From an uncultured Rivibacter sp. (GTDB taxonomy: Bacteria; Pseudomonadota; Gammaproteobacteria; Burkholderiales; Burkholderiaceae): DNA of 30,790 nucleotides. A program made the position numbers and the translations under genes. The notes beneath the pieces are model-generated. The model was not told the DNA's origin and did no database searches. It saw nothing but the letters and a program-made list of their open reading frames with translations. The stretch covers positions 1 through 30,790 of the forward strand of contig CAMLNA010000042.1 of the NCBI GenBank assembly GCA_946481025.1, written 5' to 3'. How positions within the stretch are numbered: position 1 is the first letter of the stretch; every line of letters starts with the position of its first letter. Positions 23,037 through 30,790 of this stretch are shown piece after piece.

Positions 23037-23999
23037 TCAATGGTGGGCGAGCGAGCGCCAGTGGTCGAGGTGCGACTGGCTGGCCGCAGCGCCCAGGTAG
23101 GCGGGCGCCACCGCCTCGAGCGCCGCGGGTGCGATGCCCAGGCTCTGCAGCCCCGGCAGGCGGCCGCCGGCCACGTTGGGCACCTTCATCGAGTCGAGGT
23201 TGTCGCCCGTGATGAGAGGCTCGCCCGGCAGCAGGCCAAGCAAGGCGGCCTGCACCCGCGCCAGCCCGTCAGGCAGGCCAACCACCCGCCGCGGATGCCC
23301 CGACCAGCGGCCCGCCAGCTTCACCAGCTCGTGCAGCTCGTAAACCCTCGGGCCGGTGCATTCGATGGTGAGTCCGATGGTTCGGGGGTCGTCGAGGCAG
23401 GCGGTGATGGCAGCGGCCACGTCTTCCACCCACACCGGCTGGAACTTCGCATGTGCGCCCGCCAGCGGCATCAGCGGCAAGGCCGCCTGCAGGCGCGCGA
23501 ACATGTTGAGGAAGCGATCGGCCTCTCCGAACATGACGCTCGGCCGCAGCAGCGTGAGGTCGAGCGCGGCCGACTGCAGGACAGCCTCGCCGGCCGCCTT
23601 GCTGCGCAGATAGCGCGACGGCGCGTCTGCAGCCGCCCCCAGAGCGCTCACATGCACCACGCGGCGCACGCCGGCGGCCCGGCAGGCGGCCGCCAGCCGG
23701 CGCGGCAGCTCGACATGCACATGCTCGAACTCGGCTTCGCTGCCATGCAGGATGGCCACGAGGTTGACCACCGCATCGCAGCCGCGCACCAGCGCCTGCA
23801 GCTGCGCATCGTCATGCACGTCGGCCGCCACCAGCGTGAGGCCCGGCAGGGTGTTCAAGCCTTTGGCCCGCGCAAGATGCCGCGTGGGCACCGTGACGCC
23901 GCCGTCGGCCGCGCCGCCGTCGCGCGCCACCTGTTGCGCGCACAGGCTGCGGCCGACGAAACCGCTGCCGCCGAGGACCAGGAGTTTTCGCTCGTTCAT
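23037..23999 (-). CDS. NAD(P)-binding protein, NDUFA9/NmrA-like
   Basis: A 320-residue Rossmann protein: LVLGGSGFVGRSL at the start, VVNLVAILHG, VHVSALGA, SRYLRSKAAGE and LRPSVMFG, the pattern of bacterial complex I NDUFA9-subunit family and other atypical extended SDRs. It lacks the YxxxK of classic SDRs in an obvious position. GGGAGG precedes the ATG at 23999. It starts 36 bp before the end of the upstream lytic transglycosylase gene (stop at 24034), so the two are likely one operon. Confidence 0.83.
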   Translation of the reverse strand: MNERKLLVLGGSGFVGRSLCAQQVARDGGAADGGVTVPTRHLARAKGLNTLPGLTLVAADVHDDAQLQALVRGCDAVVNLVAILHGSEAEFEHVHVELPRRLAAACRAAGVRRVVHVSALGAAADAPSRYLRSKAAGEAVLQSAALDLTLLRPSVMFGEADRFLNMFARLQAALPLMPLAGAHAKFQPVWVEDVAAAITACLDDPRTIGLTIECTGPRVYELHELVKLAGRWSGHPRRVVGLPDGLARVQAALLGLLPGEPLITGDNLDSMKVPNVAGGRLPGLQSLGIAPAALEAVAPAYLGAAASQSHLDHWRSLAHH

Positions 24000-24033
24000 G
24001 CGTCGGCCTCCCGAGGGGTGAGGAGAGCGCCCG

Positions 24034-26103
24034 TCAGGGCAGGCTGGCGTCCGGCACGGGCGCCGTCTCGGCACGGGGGGCAATCGCCGGGCCCAGCCGG
24101 GCCTTCAGCGACTGGGCGCTGCCGGTCAGCAGGGCCGAGTAGACCGTGGCGTTGGACAGCACCTTCTTCACGTAGTCGCGGGTTTCGGAGAAGGGAATGT
24201 TCTCGGCCCAGGCCGCGGGCTCCAGCGGCGGGCCGTCGCGCCAGCGGCGCGAGCGGGCGGGGCCGGCGTTGTAGGCCGCCGTGGCGAGAGGCTGCGAGCC
24301 GCCGAAGTCGTCGAGCACGAGGCGCAGGTAGCTCGTGCCCAGCCGCAGGTTGGTACCGGGGTCGGTGATCTGGCCGGGGCTGTAGGCCATGCCGACCTTG
24401 CGGGCCGTCCATTGCGCGGTGGCCGGCATCAGCTGCATCAGGCCCGAGGCGCCCACGGCCGAGCGGGCATCGATGGCGAAGCGCGACTCCTGGCGAATGA
24501 GGCCGTAGACGAAGGCGGCGTCGAGCCCTGCGTCGCGTGCGGCATTCAGCACGTCGCGCCGGAAAGGCGTGGGGAAGCGCTGCTCGACGTCGATCTCCTG
24601 CTGCGTGCGTTCGCTGGTGTTGATGCAGCGGTCCCAGACCTCGCGTTCGCAGGCGAGCTGGGCAGCGGCCAGCAGCTCGCGGTCGCTCATGCCCCGCAGC
24701 GTGAAGTTCCACTCGCGCACGCCTTCGTTGCGCAGGCCCAGGGAGATGAGCGCCAGCGCCCGCGCGAGGCCGGGAGCGGCAAGCGCCTGGCTGCGCTCTT
24801 CCTCGGTCAGCGGCGCCGGCCTGGGCGGCAGCACGAAAGGCTGGCCCAGCTCCTCGGCGGCGAGCTTGCCGTAGAAGTTGACCTGGCGGGCCAGTGGCGA
24901 AAGCAGCTCGCGCGCCTGCTGCCTGAGCGCCTCCCCCTCCTGCGAGTCGCGAGCGAGCGCCAGCAGTGCGCGGGCCTTCCAGTACACCCAGGCCGGGTCG
25001 CGCTGCTCCTGCGGCCCCATGGCGTTGATGGCCTGCATCACCTGCTGCCAGCGGCCGGCGCCGTTGTTGGCACGCAGGCCCGAACGGGCCTTCCAGGCCA
25101 GCATGTCCTCCGGCCCTTCGACGTCTTCTTCGGCGCCGCGCCGCGTGGTGGCGGCGCGCTGGTAGTAGCCGTCGGCGCCGGGCAGGAGCTTCATCGCCGC
25201 CTGCTTGGCCACGCTGTGCCAGACCCAGGCCACCGCCGCGGGACCGAGCCGCGCCTGCAGCGTCTCGGCCCAGTGGCTGTCGAGCTGCACCGCGGCGCCG
25301 TCCGGGTCGCCGGCGCCCAGGCGGATCAGCGCCAGCGCCGCCAGTTCGGCCGCCGTGCGGTTGCGTGCGTGCGCCTTGCGCACCAGGTAGCGCGGCGGGC
25401 TTTCGAACAGCTCGTCCACCGCCTTGGCAGCGTCTTCGTCCACCAGGCCGGCCGCGTGGCGCGCCGCGCGCGGACGGTTGTTTTCGGTAGCGGCGCGGGC
25501 CTTGCGCCAGACGTCGGCCGCGCTCAGGCGTTGCGCGGCGTACAGCGTGGTGGCCATCAGCGTGCAGCCGTCGTCGAGATCGCGTTGCGCCATCCAGGCG
25601 GCGCGCGCTTCCCTGGTCACGTCGTCGCCCGCCTCGTGGCGGGCCAGCAGCGCGTAGCAGGTGACCTCGCGGTCGTCGTTCATGCGAAAGCGCGGGTACT
25701 CCTGCGCGACACCGCGCCAGTCGCGCCGGCGGCCCAGTTCGAGCAGCCAGTCGTTGCGCAGGCGGTCTTCGACGTAGGTGCCGCCCCAGCGCGAATAGAA
25801 CTCGTTGAGGTCGCTCTGGCTGGCTTCGCCCAGGCGGTTGCCGAGTTCCCAGTAGTCCACCCAGGCCGCCAGCGGACTGCGCGCAGCGGCGGCCGCAGCA
25901 CGGGCAGTTGCCAGGCGGTTCCTGTCGCGCCGACGCAGGGCGTCCCGCGCCTCGAGCACCACCTCAGCCCCCGCCACCGCGGAGCTGCCGGGGGCCTGGG
26001 CCTGTGCCGGCCCGCCGGCGCATGCCATGAGCAGCACCGCACCAGCCAGCGTCCCGATCCATGCGCAGGGCCACACGGCCTTGTTGCTTCCTGACATCGT
26101 CAC
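24034..26103 (-). CDS. Soluble lytic murein transglycosylase
   Basis: A 689-residue periplasmic enzyme that cleaves the MurNAc-GlcNAc bond of peptidoglycan, leaving 1,6-anhydro ends. A signal peptide (hydrophobic stretch to about residue 36) precedes a long alpha-helical superhelix as in E. coli Slt70. The C-terminal catalytic domain has IRQESRF with the catalytic Glu, ASGLMQLMPATAQW, NLRLGTSYL and AAYNAGPARSRRW. The first or third codon may be the start. A helix-rich linker has Arg-rich insertions. Confidence 0.93.
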   Translation of the reverse strand: MTMSGSNKAVWPCAWIGTLAGAVLLMACAGGPAQAQAPGSSAVAGAEVVLEARDALRRRDRNRLATARAAAAAARSPLAAWVDYWELGNRLGEASQSDLNEFYSRWGGTYVEDRLRNDWLLELGRRRDWRGVAQEYPRFRMNDDREVTCYALLARHEAGDDVTREARAAWMAQRDLDDGCTLMATTLYAAQRLSAADVWRKARAATENNRPRAARHAAGLVDEDAAKAVDELFESPPRYLVRKAHARNRTAAELAALALIRLGAGDPDGAAVQLDSHWAETLQARLGPAAVAWVWHSVAKQAAMKLLPGADGYYQRAATTRRGAEEDVEGPEDMLAWKARSGLRANNGAGRWQQVMQAINAMGPQEQRDPAWVYWKARALLALARDSQEGEALRQQARELLSPLARQVNFYGKLAAEELGQPFVLPPRPAPLTEEERSQALAAPGLARALALISLGLRNEGVREWNFTLRGMSDRELLAAAQLACEREVWDRCINTSERTQQEIDVEQRFPTPFRRDVLNAARDAGLDAAFVYGLIRQESRFAIDARSAVGASGLMQLMPATAQWTARKVGMAYSPGQITDPGTNLRLGTSYLRLVLDDFGGSQPLATAAYNAGPARSRRWRDGPPLEPAAWAENIPFSETRDYVKKVLSNATVYSALLTGSAQSLKARLGPAIAPRAETAPVPDASLP

Positions 26104-26194
26104 TTCCTGATCCGTTCGTCTTCGAATTTACTCCCGCCCCCGGGCCCTTTCCCCTCGGCCAGGCAGCGGTTGCACAACCTTTCATCCTGCGCAG

Positions 26195-26227
26195 CCGCAG
26201 TTCATCCGGCACCGCCCGCAGTTCATC
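26195..26227 (+). repeat. Direct repeats CCGCAGTTCATC spaced 21 bp
   Basis: Identical copies lie at 26195-26206 and 26216-26227, two helical turns apart, with a weaker TTTCATC upstream. They are in the gap between slt and the small exported-protein gene and could be a regulator binding site. Confidence 0.5.
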
Positions 26228-26314
26228 GCAATCACCTCGCAGGAGCCCGGACCGCTACCTAAAGTTCACTCCATCGACAAGCCCAACGGCTGCAACACCA
26301 GAAAGGACGACACC

Positions 26315-26632
26315 ATGAACCGCACGCTCAACGCCCTGTTTGCCGTGGCCCTGACGCTGGCCACCCTGGCACTGGCCTTGGCGCCTGCCATTCAGGCGCC
26401 GCAAACCCTGGATGCCGGCCGTTCGCCCGACCAGGTGCGCACCATCGACCCGCCGCTGGTGGAGATCGCCGGCAAGCGCCTGATCGAGCCGGCCGCCGCT
26501 CCGGCGTCGAAGTCCCAACGCGTGGTGCAGCTGCCGCCCGTCGAGATCCGCGCCTCGCGCGGCGACGTGGCGCTGGCCGCCGGCGGCCAGTTCGAAGGCC
26601 AGCCGGTGATGGCCACGAAGCGTTCCGACTGA
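26315..26632 (+). CDS. Small exported protein, unknown
   Basis: A 105-residue protein that I do not recognise. AAAGGACG precedes the ATG. The N-terminus (MNRTLNALFAVALTLATLAL...) is a signal peptide or anchor, with likely cleavage near residue 28. The mature part has two similar stretches, PPLVEIAGKRL and LPPVEIRASRG, suggesting a short internal repeat. It is followed by its own strong terminator, so it is a single-gene unit. Confidence 0.7.
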   Translation: MNRTLNALFAVALTLATLALALAPAIQAPQTLDAGRSPDQVRTIDPPLVEIAGKRLIEPAAAPASKSQRVVQLPPVEIRASRGDVALAAGGQFEGQPVMATKRSD

Positions 26633-26674
26633 ACGAAGGTTGATCGATAGACCCCCTACCCATCGGGTCTATTC

Positions 26675-26711
26675 AGGGCGGCTGCTGGAGAGCGAGCCGC
26701 CCTCTTTTTTT
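26675..26711 (+). terminator. Rho-independent terminator after the small exported-protein gene
   Basis: AGGGCGGCT / AGCCGCCCT (9 bp) is followed by C and seven T. Just upstream a second hairpin ATAGACCC / GGGTCTAT (26647-26672) lies between the stop codon and the terminator. Confidence 0.92.
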
Positions 26712-26730
26712 GGGCCTGTGAGGCGCGCCC

Positions 26731-27735
26731 TCAGTCCTCCTCGCCCGGCCCTTCGGGCTCGACCAGCTCGCCCACGGCAGCCCGGGTCAGCGCACCCTGT
26801 TCCTTCACCCATTCCGCGAACTGGCACACCTCGGGCCGGTGGCGGCTGTGCTGGGTCACGACCAGCCAGTAGGAAAAAGGGCTGTGGATGCGGCCGTCGA
26901 TGCCGAAGGGCTCCACCAGCTCGCCTCGCTGCAGCTGCTCGGCCACCAGGCCCACGCGCGCCAGTGCGACGCCCTGCCCGGCCAGCGCGCTCTGCACCTG
27001 CTGGTAGGTGAAGTTGAGGTAGATCCAGCTGCGCGGCTGCAGCTGCGCCTCGCCCTGCTTGGCGAGCCAATGACGCCAGCTGAGGTACTCGGCGCCCGGC
27101 CGGTGATCGTCTTCCTCGAGCAGCGTGTGGCGGGCCAGGTCGGCCGGGCGCTGCAGCGGCGGGACCTGCCCTGCGGCGGCCTGGGCCGCGAGCCAGGGGC
27201 TGATGGCCGGCGTGAGCGTTTCGCCGAACAGCCGGATCGCCCCCTCGGGCGCCTTCAGCGGGCTGGTGTAGCGCAAGGCGATGTCGACCTCCGGGTCGTC
27301 GAGCGCCACCAGCTGGTCGCTCGCGGCCACGCGGATGTCGATGTCGGGGTGGGCACGCTGGAAGGCCTCGAGCCGCGGGATGAGCCACAGCGAACCGAAC
27401 GAGGCGAAGGTGGTGACGTTGACGACGCGCCGCCCGCGGGCCTGGCGGATCTGCCGCACCGCCGCGTCCAGCCGGTCGAGCGCCGGGACCACGGCACGCA
27501 GCAAGGCTTCGCCCGGACCGGTGAGCTCGACATGCCGGGTACCGCGTGAAAACAGCGGCGCGCCGAGTTCGTCCTCCAGGCTCTTGATCTGCCGGCTGAT
27601 GGCCGACTGCGTGAGGCTCAGCTCCTCGGCCGCCGCACGGAAATTCAGCAGCCGCGCCACCGCCTCGAAGGCGCGGATCGGCCCGACGTCCAGCGGACGC
27701 CTGCGCACCGTGTTGTTCACTCCCAACCCTCTCAT
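26731..27735 (-). CDS. LysR family transcriptional regulator (GcvA-like)
   Basis: A 334-residue regulator. The N-terminal winged helix (IRAFEAVARLLNFRAAAEEL, LTQSAISRQIKSLE) and the periplasmic-binding-like effector domain (VVNVTTFASFGSLWLIPRL, DIDIRVAASDQ, DIALRY) match GcvA/AmpR-like LysR proteins. The ATG at 27735 is preceded by GAGAGGG; a GTG at 27720 is an alternative. It is divergent from the DUF2917 gene, a possible target. Confidence 0.9.
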   Translation of the reverse strand: MRGLGVNNTVRRRPLDVGPIRAFEAVARLLNFRAAAEELSLTQSAISRQIKSLEDELGAPLFSRGTRHVELTGPGEALLRAVVPALDRLDAAVRQIRQARGRRVVNVTTFASFGSLWLIPRLEAFQRAHPDIDIRVAASDQLVALDDPEVDIALRYTSPLKAPEGAIRLFGETLTPAISPWLAAQAAAGQVPPLQRPADLARHTLLEEDDHRPGAEYLSWRHWLAKQGEAQLQPRSWIYLNFTYQQVQSALAGQGVALARVGLVAEQLQRGELVEPFGIDGRIHSPFSYWLVVTQHSRHRPEVCQFAEWVKEQGALTRAAVGELVEPEGPGEED

Positions 27736-27849
27736 TCCCTCTCATTCATGCTCAACGCTCATCAATCCGTCGCATCGATCTCATTGGACCGCAGCCCTGC
27801 CCTCGCCGAAGATTCACCCATACAACGACACAGCGACAAGGAGATCGAC

Positions 27850-28290
27850 ATGAGCACCACGTCCATGAACGAATTGCAACAATCGAGCGGCGCAGTGTGG
27901 CAACTGGCGCCGGGCCGGTCAAGCACTCTGCCGGCCGCCTCCCGTACCCGTTGGCTGCGGGTGAGCGAGGGCCGGCTGTGGGTCACCGCCAACGGCCGCC
28001 TGGGCGGCGCGGTGCCCGACGACGCCTGGGTGCTGCCCGGCCAGGTGCTGGAAGTCCCGGCCGGCGTGGAGGCCGTGGTCGAGGGTTGGCCGCAAGCGAG
28101 CTTCCAGGTGCTGGAAGCCGCTCCGGCCACCCGGCGGCACTACTTCGCCTTGCGCGCGGCCGGCCGCCTGGCCGGCGGCTTCCTGGCCGCCTTCGCGGAG
28201 CGCGCCCGCACCGCGGCCTCCAGCGCGAGCCTCGCCCACGGCAGCATCAGGTGCGGCGACTCCATGGCCTCCTGCGGCGGAGTCCAGTAG
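27850..28290 (+). CDS. DUF2917 domain protein
   Basis: A 146-residue protein with AAGGAG ahead of the ATG. The core (WLRVSEGRLWVTANGRLGG, DDAWVLPGQVLEVPAG, VVEGWPQASFQV) is the DUF2917 cupin-like fold of unknown function, usually beside a LysR gene as here. The last 50 residues are on the complement of the TfoX-like gene and low in complexity, so the real end may be shorter in relatives. Confidence 0.8.
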   Translation: MSTTSMNELQQSSGAVWQLAPGRSSTLPAASRTRWLRVSEGRLWVTANGRLGGAVPDDAWVLPGQVLEVPAGVEAVVEGWPQASFQVLEAAPATRRHYFALRAAGRLAGGFLAAFAERARTAASSASLAHGSIRCGDSMASCGGVQ

Positions 28291-28538
28291 CTCATCGTCA
28301 CCGGCTTGCCCTTGCCGTCGTAGACGAAGGGCTCGCAGCCTGCCTCGCGCCAGCGAGGCAGGCTTTGTTCGTCGGTCTTCAGGTACAGCCGTTCGTAGGC
28401 GATGAGGCCGATCATCACGCCGTCGAAATAGAGGCCGTGGCCGCCGAACATGCGGCGTGCGCTGCAAGGCCCGAGCGGCGACAGCAGCTCGAGGCAGTAG
28501 GCGGCGAATTCATCGTGGCGCGGGGGTGCAATGCTCAT
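28140..28538 (-). CDS. TfoX/Sxy N-terminal domain protein
   Basis: A 132-residue protein. ELLSPLGPCSARRMFGGHGLYFDGVMIGLI and a following YLKTDE segment are the TfoX N-terminal domain. TfoX/Sxy proteins are linked to competence gene control, though short one-domain forms like this have no set role. The C-terminus is a basic Ala/Arg/Lys tail. The ATG at 28538 gives the usual start. Its 3' end overlaps DUF2917 by 151 bp on the other strand. Confidence 0.87.
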   Translation of the reverse strand: MSIAPPRHDEFAAYCLELLSPLGPCSARRMFGGHGLYFDGVMIGLIAYERLYLKTDEQSLPRWREAGCEPFVYDGKGKPVTMSYWTPPQEAMESPHLMLPWARLALEAAVRARSAKAARKPPARRPAARKAK

Positions 28539-28685
28539 GGGCGCGCTTGATACCACAGCGCGACCCGCTGTGCTGCTGCCCCTGTGCCGCCACGGTCTTG
28601 CACCGGCCACCGGCAGGCCGCCGGCCGTCGCCGTAACGTAGCGCCCCCGAACGAACCCCGCATCGACAACAAGGAGAGAGGAATC

Positions 28686-29666
28686 ATGCTGCACGAACGA
28701 CTCATGTCCTGGACGCGCGGCGCCGTCGCCGCGTGCCTGCTGGCCGCTGCCGGCACGGCGATCGCCGAAGCGCCCCAGCAAAAGACCCAGGTGCCCGGCT
28801 GGTATCGCACGATGGTGGGCGACTTCGAAGTGACCGCGCTGTACGACGGCTACATCGACCTCGACCCGGCTGCACTACTCAAATTCACCAAGCCCGGTGA
28901 GATCCGGCGCGGCATGGACCGCAACTTCCTTGCCGGCAAGACCATCCAGACCTCGGTCAACGGCTACCTCGTCAACACCGGCCAGCAGCTGATCCTGGTG
29001 GACGCCGGCGCGCAGCAGATGTTCGGCCCCACGCTGGGCAAGCTCGCCGACAACCTCAAGGCCGCCGGCTACGACCCGGCCCAGGTCGACCTCGTGCTGA
29101 TCACCCACCTGCATGCCGACCACGTGGGCGGCGTGCTGGCAGCCGATGGCCAACCGCTCTTCCCGAAGGCGCAGGTCATGGTCACCCAGCCCGAGGCCGA
29201 CTTCTGGCTGAGCGACGCCAGGATGCAGGCCGCGCCCAAGGAGATGCAGGGCTTCTTCCAGATGGCCAAGACGGCCGTGGCGCCCTACCAGGCCGCAGGC
29301 CGCGTGAAGCTGTTCACCCCCAACGAGCAGATCGCCCCCGGCGTGAAGGCGGTGGCCACCGGCCACACGCCCGGCCACAGCAGCTACCTGTTCGAGTCCA
29401 AGGGCCAGAAGATGCTGGTGCTGGGCGACATGGTGCACATCGGCGCGGTGCAGTTCGCGCGACCCGAGGTGGCGATGGCCTTCGATACCGACAACCAGCC
29501 GGCCATCGCGTCGCGCAAGACGGTGTGGGCGCAGGCGGCCAAGGAAAAGTGGCTGCTGGCCGGCGCGCATGTGAGCTTCCCGGGGCTGGGTCACCTGCGC
29601 GCCGAAGGGCGGGGCTTTGCGTGGGTGCCGGTGGAGTATTCGCCGATCCGCAGCGACGGCAAATAG
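28686..29666 (+). CDS. Secreted metallo-beta-lactamase-fold hydrolase
   Basis: A 326-residue protein with a signal peptide ending near AIAEA. The metal site HLHADH is followed by the expected downstream metal ligands in GHTPGHSSY, LGDMVH and the late AGAHVSFPG. This layout matches quorum-quenching lactonase-like and related periplasmic MBL hydrolases; the substrate is unknown. AAGGAGAG precedes the ATG. Confidence 0.9.
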   Translation: MLHERLMSWTRGAVAACLLAAAGTAIAEAPQQKTQVPGWYRTMVGDFEVTALYDGYIDLDPAALLKFTKPGEIRRGMDRNFLAGKTIQTSVNGYLVNTGQQLILVDAGAQQMFGPTLGKLADNLKAAGYDPAQVDLVLITHLHADHVGGVLAADGQPLFPKAQVMVTQPEADFWLSDARMQAAPKEMQGFFQMAKTAVAPYQAAGRVKLFTPNEQIAPGVKAVATGHTPGHSSYLFESKGQKMLVLGDMVHIGAVQFARPEVAMAFDTDNQPAIASRKTVWAQAAKEKWLLAGAHVSFPGLGHLRAEGRGFAWVPVEYSPIRSDGK

Positions 29667-29675
29667 ACCCGCGGA

Positions 29676-30053
29676 TCACTCCCGCAGACGGCCCAGCGCC
29701 TGCGTGAGCCAAGGGCCGCTCGCCACCGCGGGCGCCTGGCCGCAACGCACCTGGTAGGGCCGGCCGCTCGTGCTGCTGCGCGAAGCGGCCAGCTCGATGA
29801 AGCTTTCGGCGCTGGGCACCAGCCCACGTCCGGCGAGCGCACGGTACTTGCGCTCGATGTGGGCCCGCGCCGCCGGCGCCTCGTGCCATTGCCCGTTGCG
29901 CTCGAACCGGCAACCCGAACGCTCGATGTGGCCGAGCAGCGCGGCGATCTCGCGCGCGGCCGCCGGCGGCGTGGCCTGCTGGGCGGCCGCCAGTCCGCTG
30001 GCACAGGCCAGCGCCAGCAACAAGATCATGCTTGGAGTCAGGCGTCGGGCCAT
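29676..30053 (-). CDS. DUF5329 family protein
   Basis: A 125-residue exported protein. Signal peptide to about residue 24 (LLLALACASGLAAAQ), then IAALLGHIERSGCRFERNG, AHIERKYRALAG, ESFIELAASRSSTSGRPYQVRC, the DUF5329 pattern with two conserved cysteines. Function unknown. It converges with the MBL gene with a 9-bp gap. I chose the ATG at 30053, which puts the basic residues ahead of the hydrophobic core. Confidence 0.82.
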   Translation of the reverse strand: MARRLTPSMILLLALACASGLAAAQQATPPAAAREIAALLGHIERSGCRFERNGQWHEAPAARAHIERKYRALAGRGLVPSAESFIELAASRSSTSGRPYQVRCGQAPAVASGPWLTQALGRLRE

Positions 30054-30200
30054 GGTGCTGTCTCGGGTTCTCGTCACAGGAGCGCGCATGCTGCCCGGCC
30101 ATGTTTATGAACTCTTTGGCGGGCGGCGCGGGCACAATGGCGCGGCGCAGCACCGCCACCCCCGCACCGGTGCCCGCGTATCGAGACCACCGGAACCGCG

Positions 30201-30790
30201 ATGACCCTGCCGTTCGACCCCACCAAGCCGACCCGCGACAAGGCCACGATGCGCAAGCTGCTGCAGGCCGAACGCCAGTCGATGATGGACCGGCTGCACC
30301 GCGCCGACCAGCTGCAGGACGTGCTGCGCATCTGGCTCGCGGCGCGGCCCGACGTCACCGTGGGGGCCTACTGGCCCATCAAGGGCGAGTTCGACCCGCT
30401 GCCGGCGCTCTACCGCTGGACCGAAGGTGCCGGCAAGGGCGAAGAAGGCGCCGGCCCGCCGCGGCGCATCGGGCTGCCGGTGATCAACCGGGAGACCAAG
30501 CAGCTGCGGTTCCACGCGTGGTACCCCGGCTGCCCGATGGAAAACGATGCCTTCGACATCCCCAAGCCCAAGGGCACCGACGTGCTGCTGCCCACGCTGC
30601 TGCTGGTGCCGTGCGTGGGCTTCGGGCCCAAGGGCGTGCGCCTGGGTTATGGCGGCGGCTTCTACGACCGCACCCTGGCAGCGCTGACGCCGCGACCCTA
30701 CACGGTGGGCGTGGGCTATGCACACGGCTACATACCGTGGCTCGAAGCCGAGGTGCACGACGTGCCGCTGGACGCCATGCTCACCGAGGA
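30201..30790 (+). CDS. 5-formyltetrahydrofolate cyclo-ligase, partial
   Basis: The enzyme (MTHFS) converts 5-formyl-THF to 5,10-methenyl-THF with ATP. The ATG at 30201 opens a frame that runs off the window (196 codons seen). It shows the N-terminal RKLLQAERQ basic helix, VGAYWPIKGEFDPLP, and the family signature GPKGVRLGYGGGFYDRTL. Only a short C-terminal part should be missing. It is divergent from DUF5329. Confidence 0.92.
   Translation, partial: MTLPFDPTKPTRDKATMRKLLQAERQSMMDRLHRADQLQDVLRIWLAARPDVTVGAYWPIKGEFDPLPALYRWTEGAGKGEEGAGPPRRIGLPVINRETKQLRFHAWYPGCPMENDAFDIPKPKGTDVLLPTLLLVPCVGFGPKGVRLGYGGGFYDRTLAALTPRPYTVGVGYAHGYIPWLEAEVHDVPLDAMLTE

Noticed and set aside
30054..30200. 6S RNA gene upstream of the cyclo-ligase, as in E. 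coli
   Set aside because: The gap is under 150 bp and I see no long rod with a central bubble.

Overview
The window is GC-rich DNA from a betaproteobacterium, most likely a Burkholderiales. The glmS/Lrp, glmU, folB/pteridine reductase/ttcA, cca and 5-formyl-THF cyclo-ligase genes fit that order, but I could not run a search. It has two very different parts.

Positions 1-7775 are an accessory RNA locus, all on the + strand. After a decayed leader (1-480) and a terminator (498-535), a ribosomal-type boxA antiterminator (610-622) precedes an array of 20 tRNA genes that cover 18 amino acids (no Val or Thr). Five protein genes interrupt or follow the array: a PcfJ-like gene, a frameshifted SEC-C gene, an RtcB RNA-ligase gene with its centre deleted, an HNH nuclease gene and a TROVE/Ro60 (Rsr) gene. 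Several tRNAs are degenerate. tRNA-Trp carries a 55-nt intron-like insertion in its anticodon, and tRNA-Lys(CTT) and tRNA-Gln carry copies of one multi-hairpin repeat in opposite orientations. Directly after the Ro60 gene lie four tandem RNAs of one family. Each has GAAUG, exactly 10 nt, then UACA, and usually a T-arm. The acceptor-like stem is closed by a short loop, often a GNRA tetraloop. The two outer helices differ in sequence but stay paired. This is a circularly permuted tRNA fold, as expected for bacterial Y RNAs (YrlA-like) bound by Ro60. A strong terminator (7748-7775) ends the unit. The whole reads as one boxA-led transcription unit joining a tRNA set, tRNA-mimicking Y RNAs, Ro60 and RNA repair. 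It sits just downstream of glmS, a classic insertion hotspot.

Positions 7776-30790 are ordinary chromosome: glmS with a divergent Lrp/AsnC regulator; a CWC-type cysteine-rich protein, a TonB-dependent receptor and glmU on the - strand; two lipoproteins (DUF6279, DUF4136); the translationally coupled folB-ttcA pair next to a pteridine-reductase-like SDR; a MidA/NDUFAF7-type methyltransferase and DUF2905; a YdgA-like protein; cca; a glutathione S-transferase; an NDUFA9-like NAD-binding protein overlapped by a soluble lytic transglycosylase; a small exported protein; a LysR regulator; DUF2917 and TfoX-like genes that overlap tail to tail; a secreted metallo-beta-lactamase-fold hydrolase; DUF5329; and a partial 5-formyltetrahydrofolate cyclo-ligase cut by the window end.
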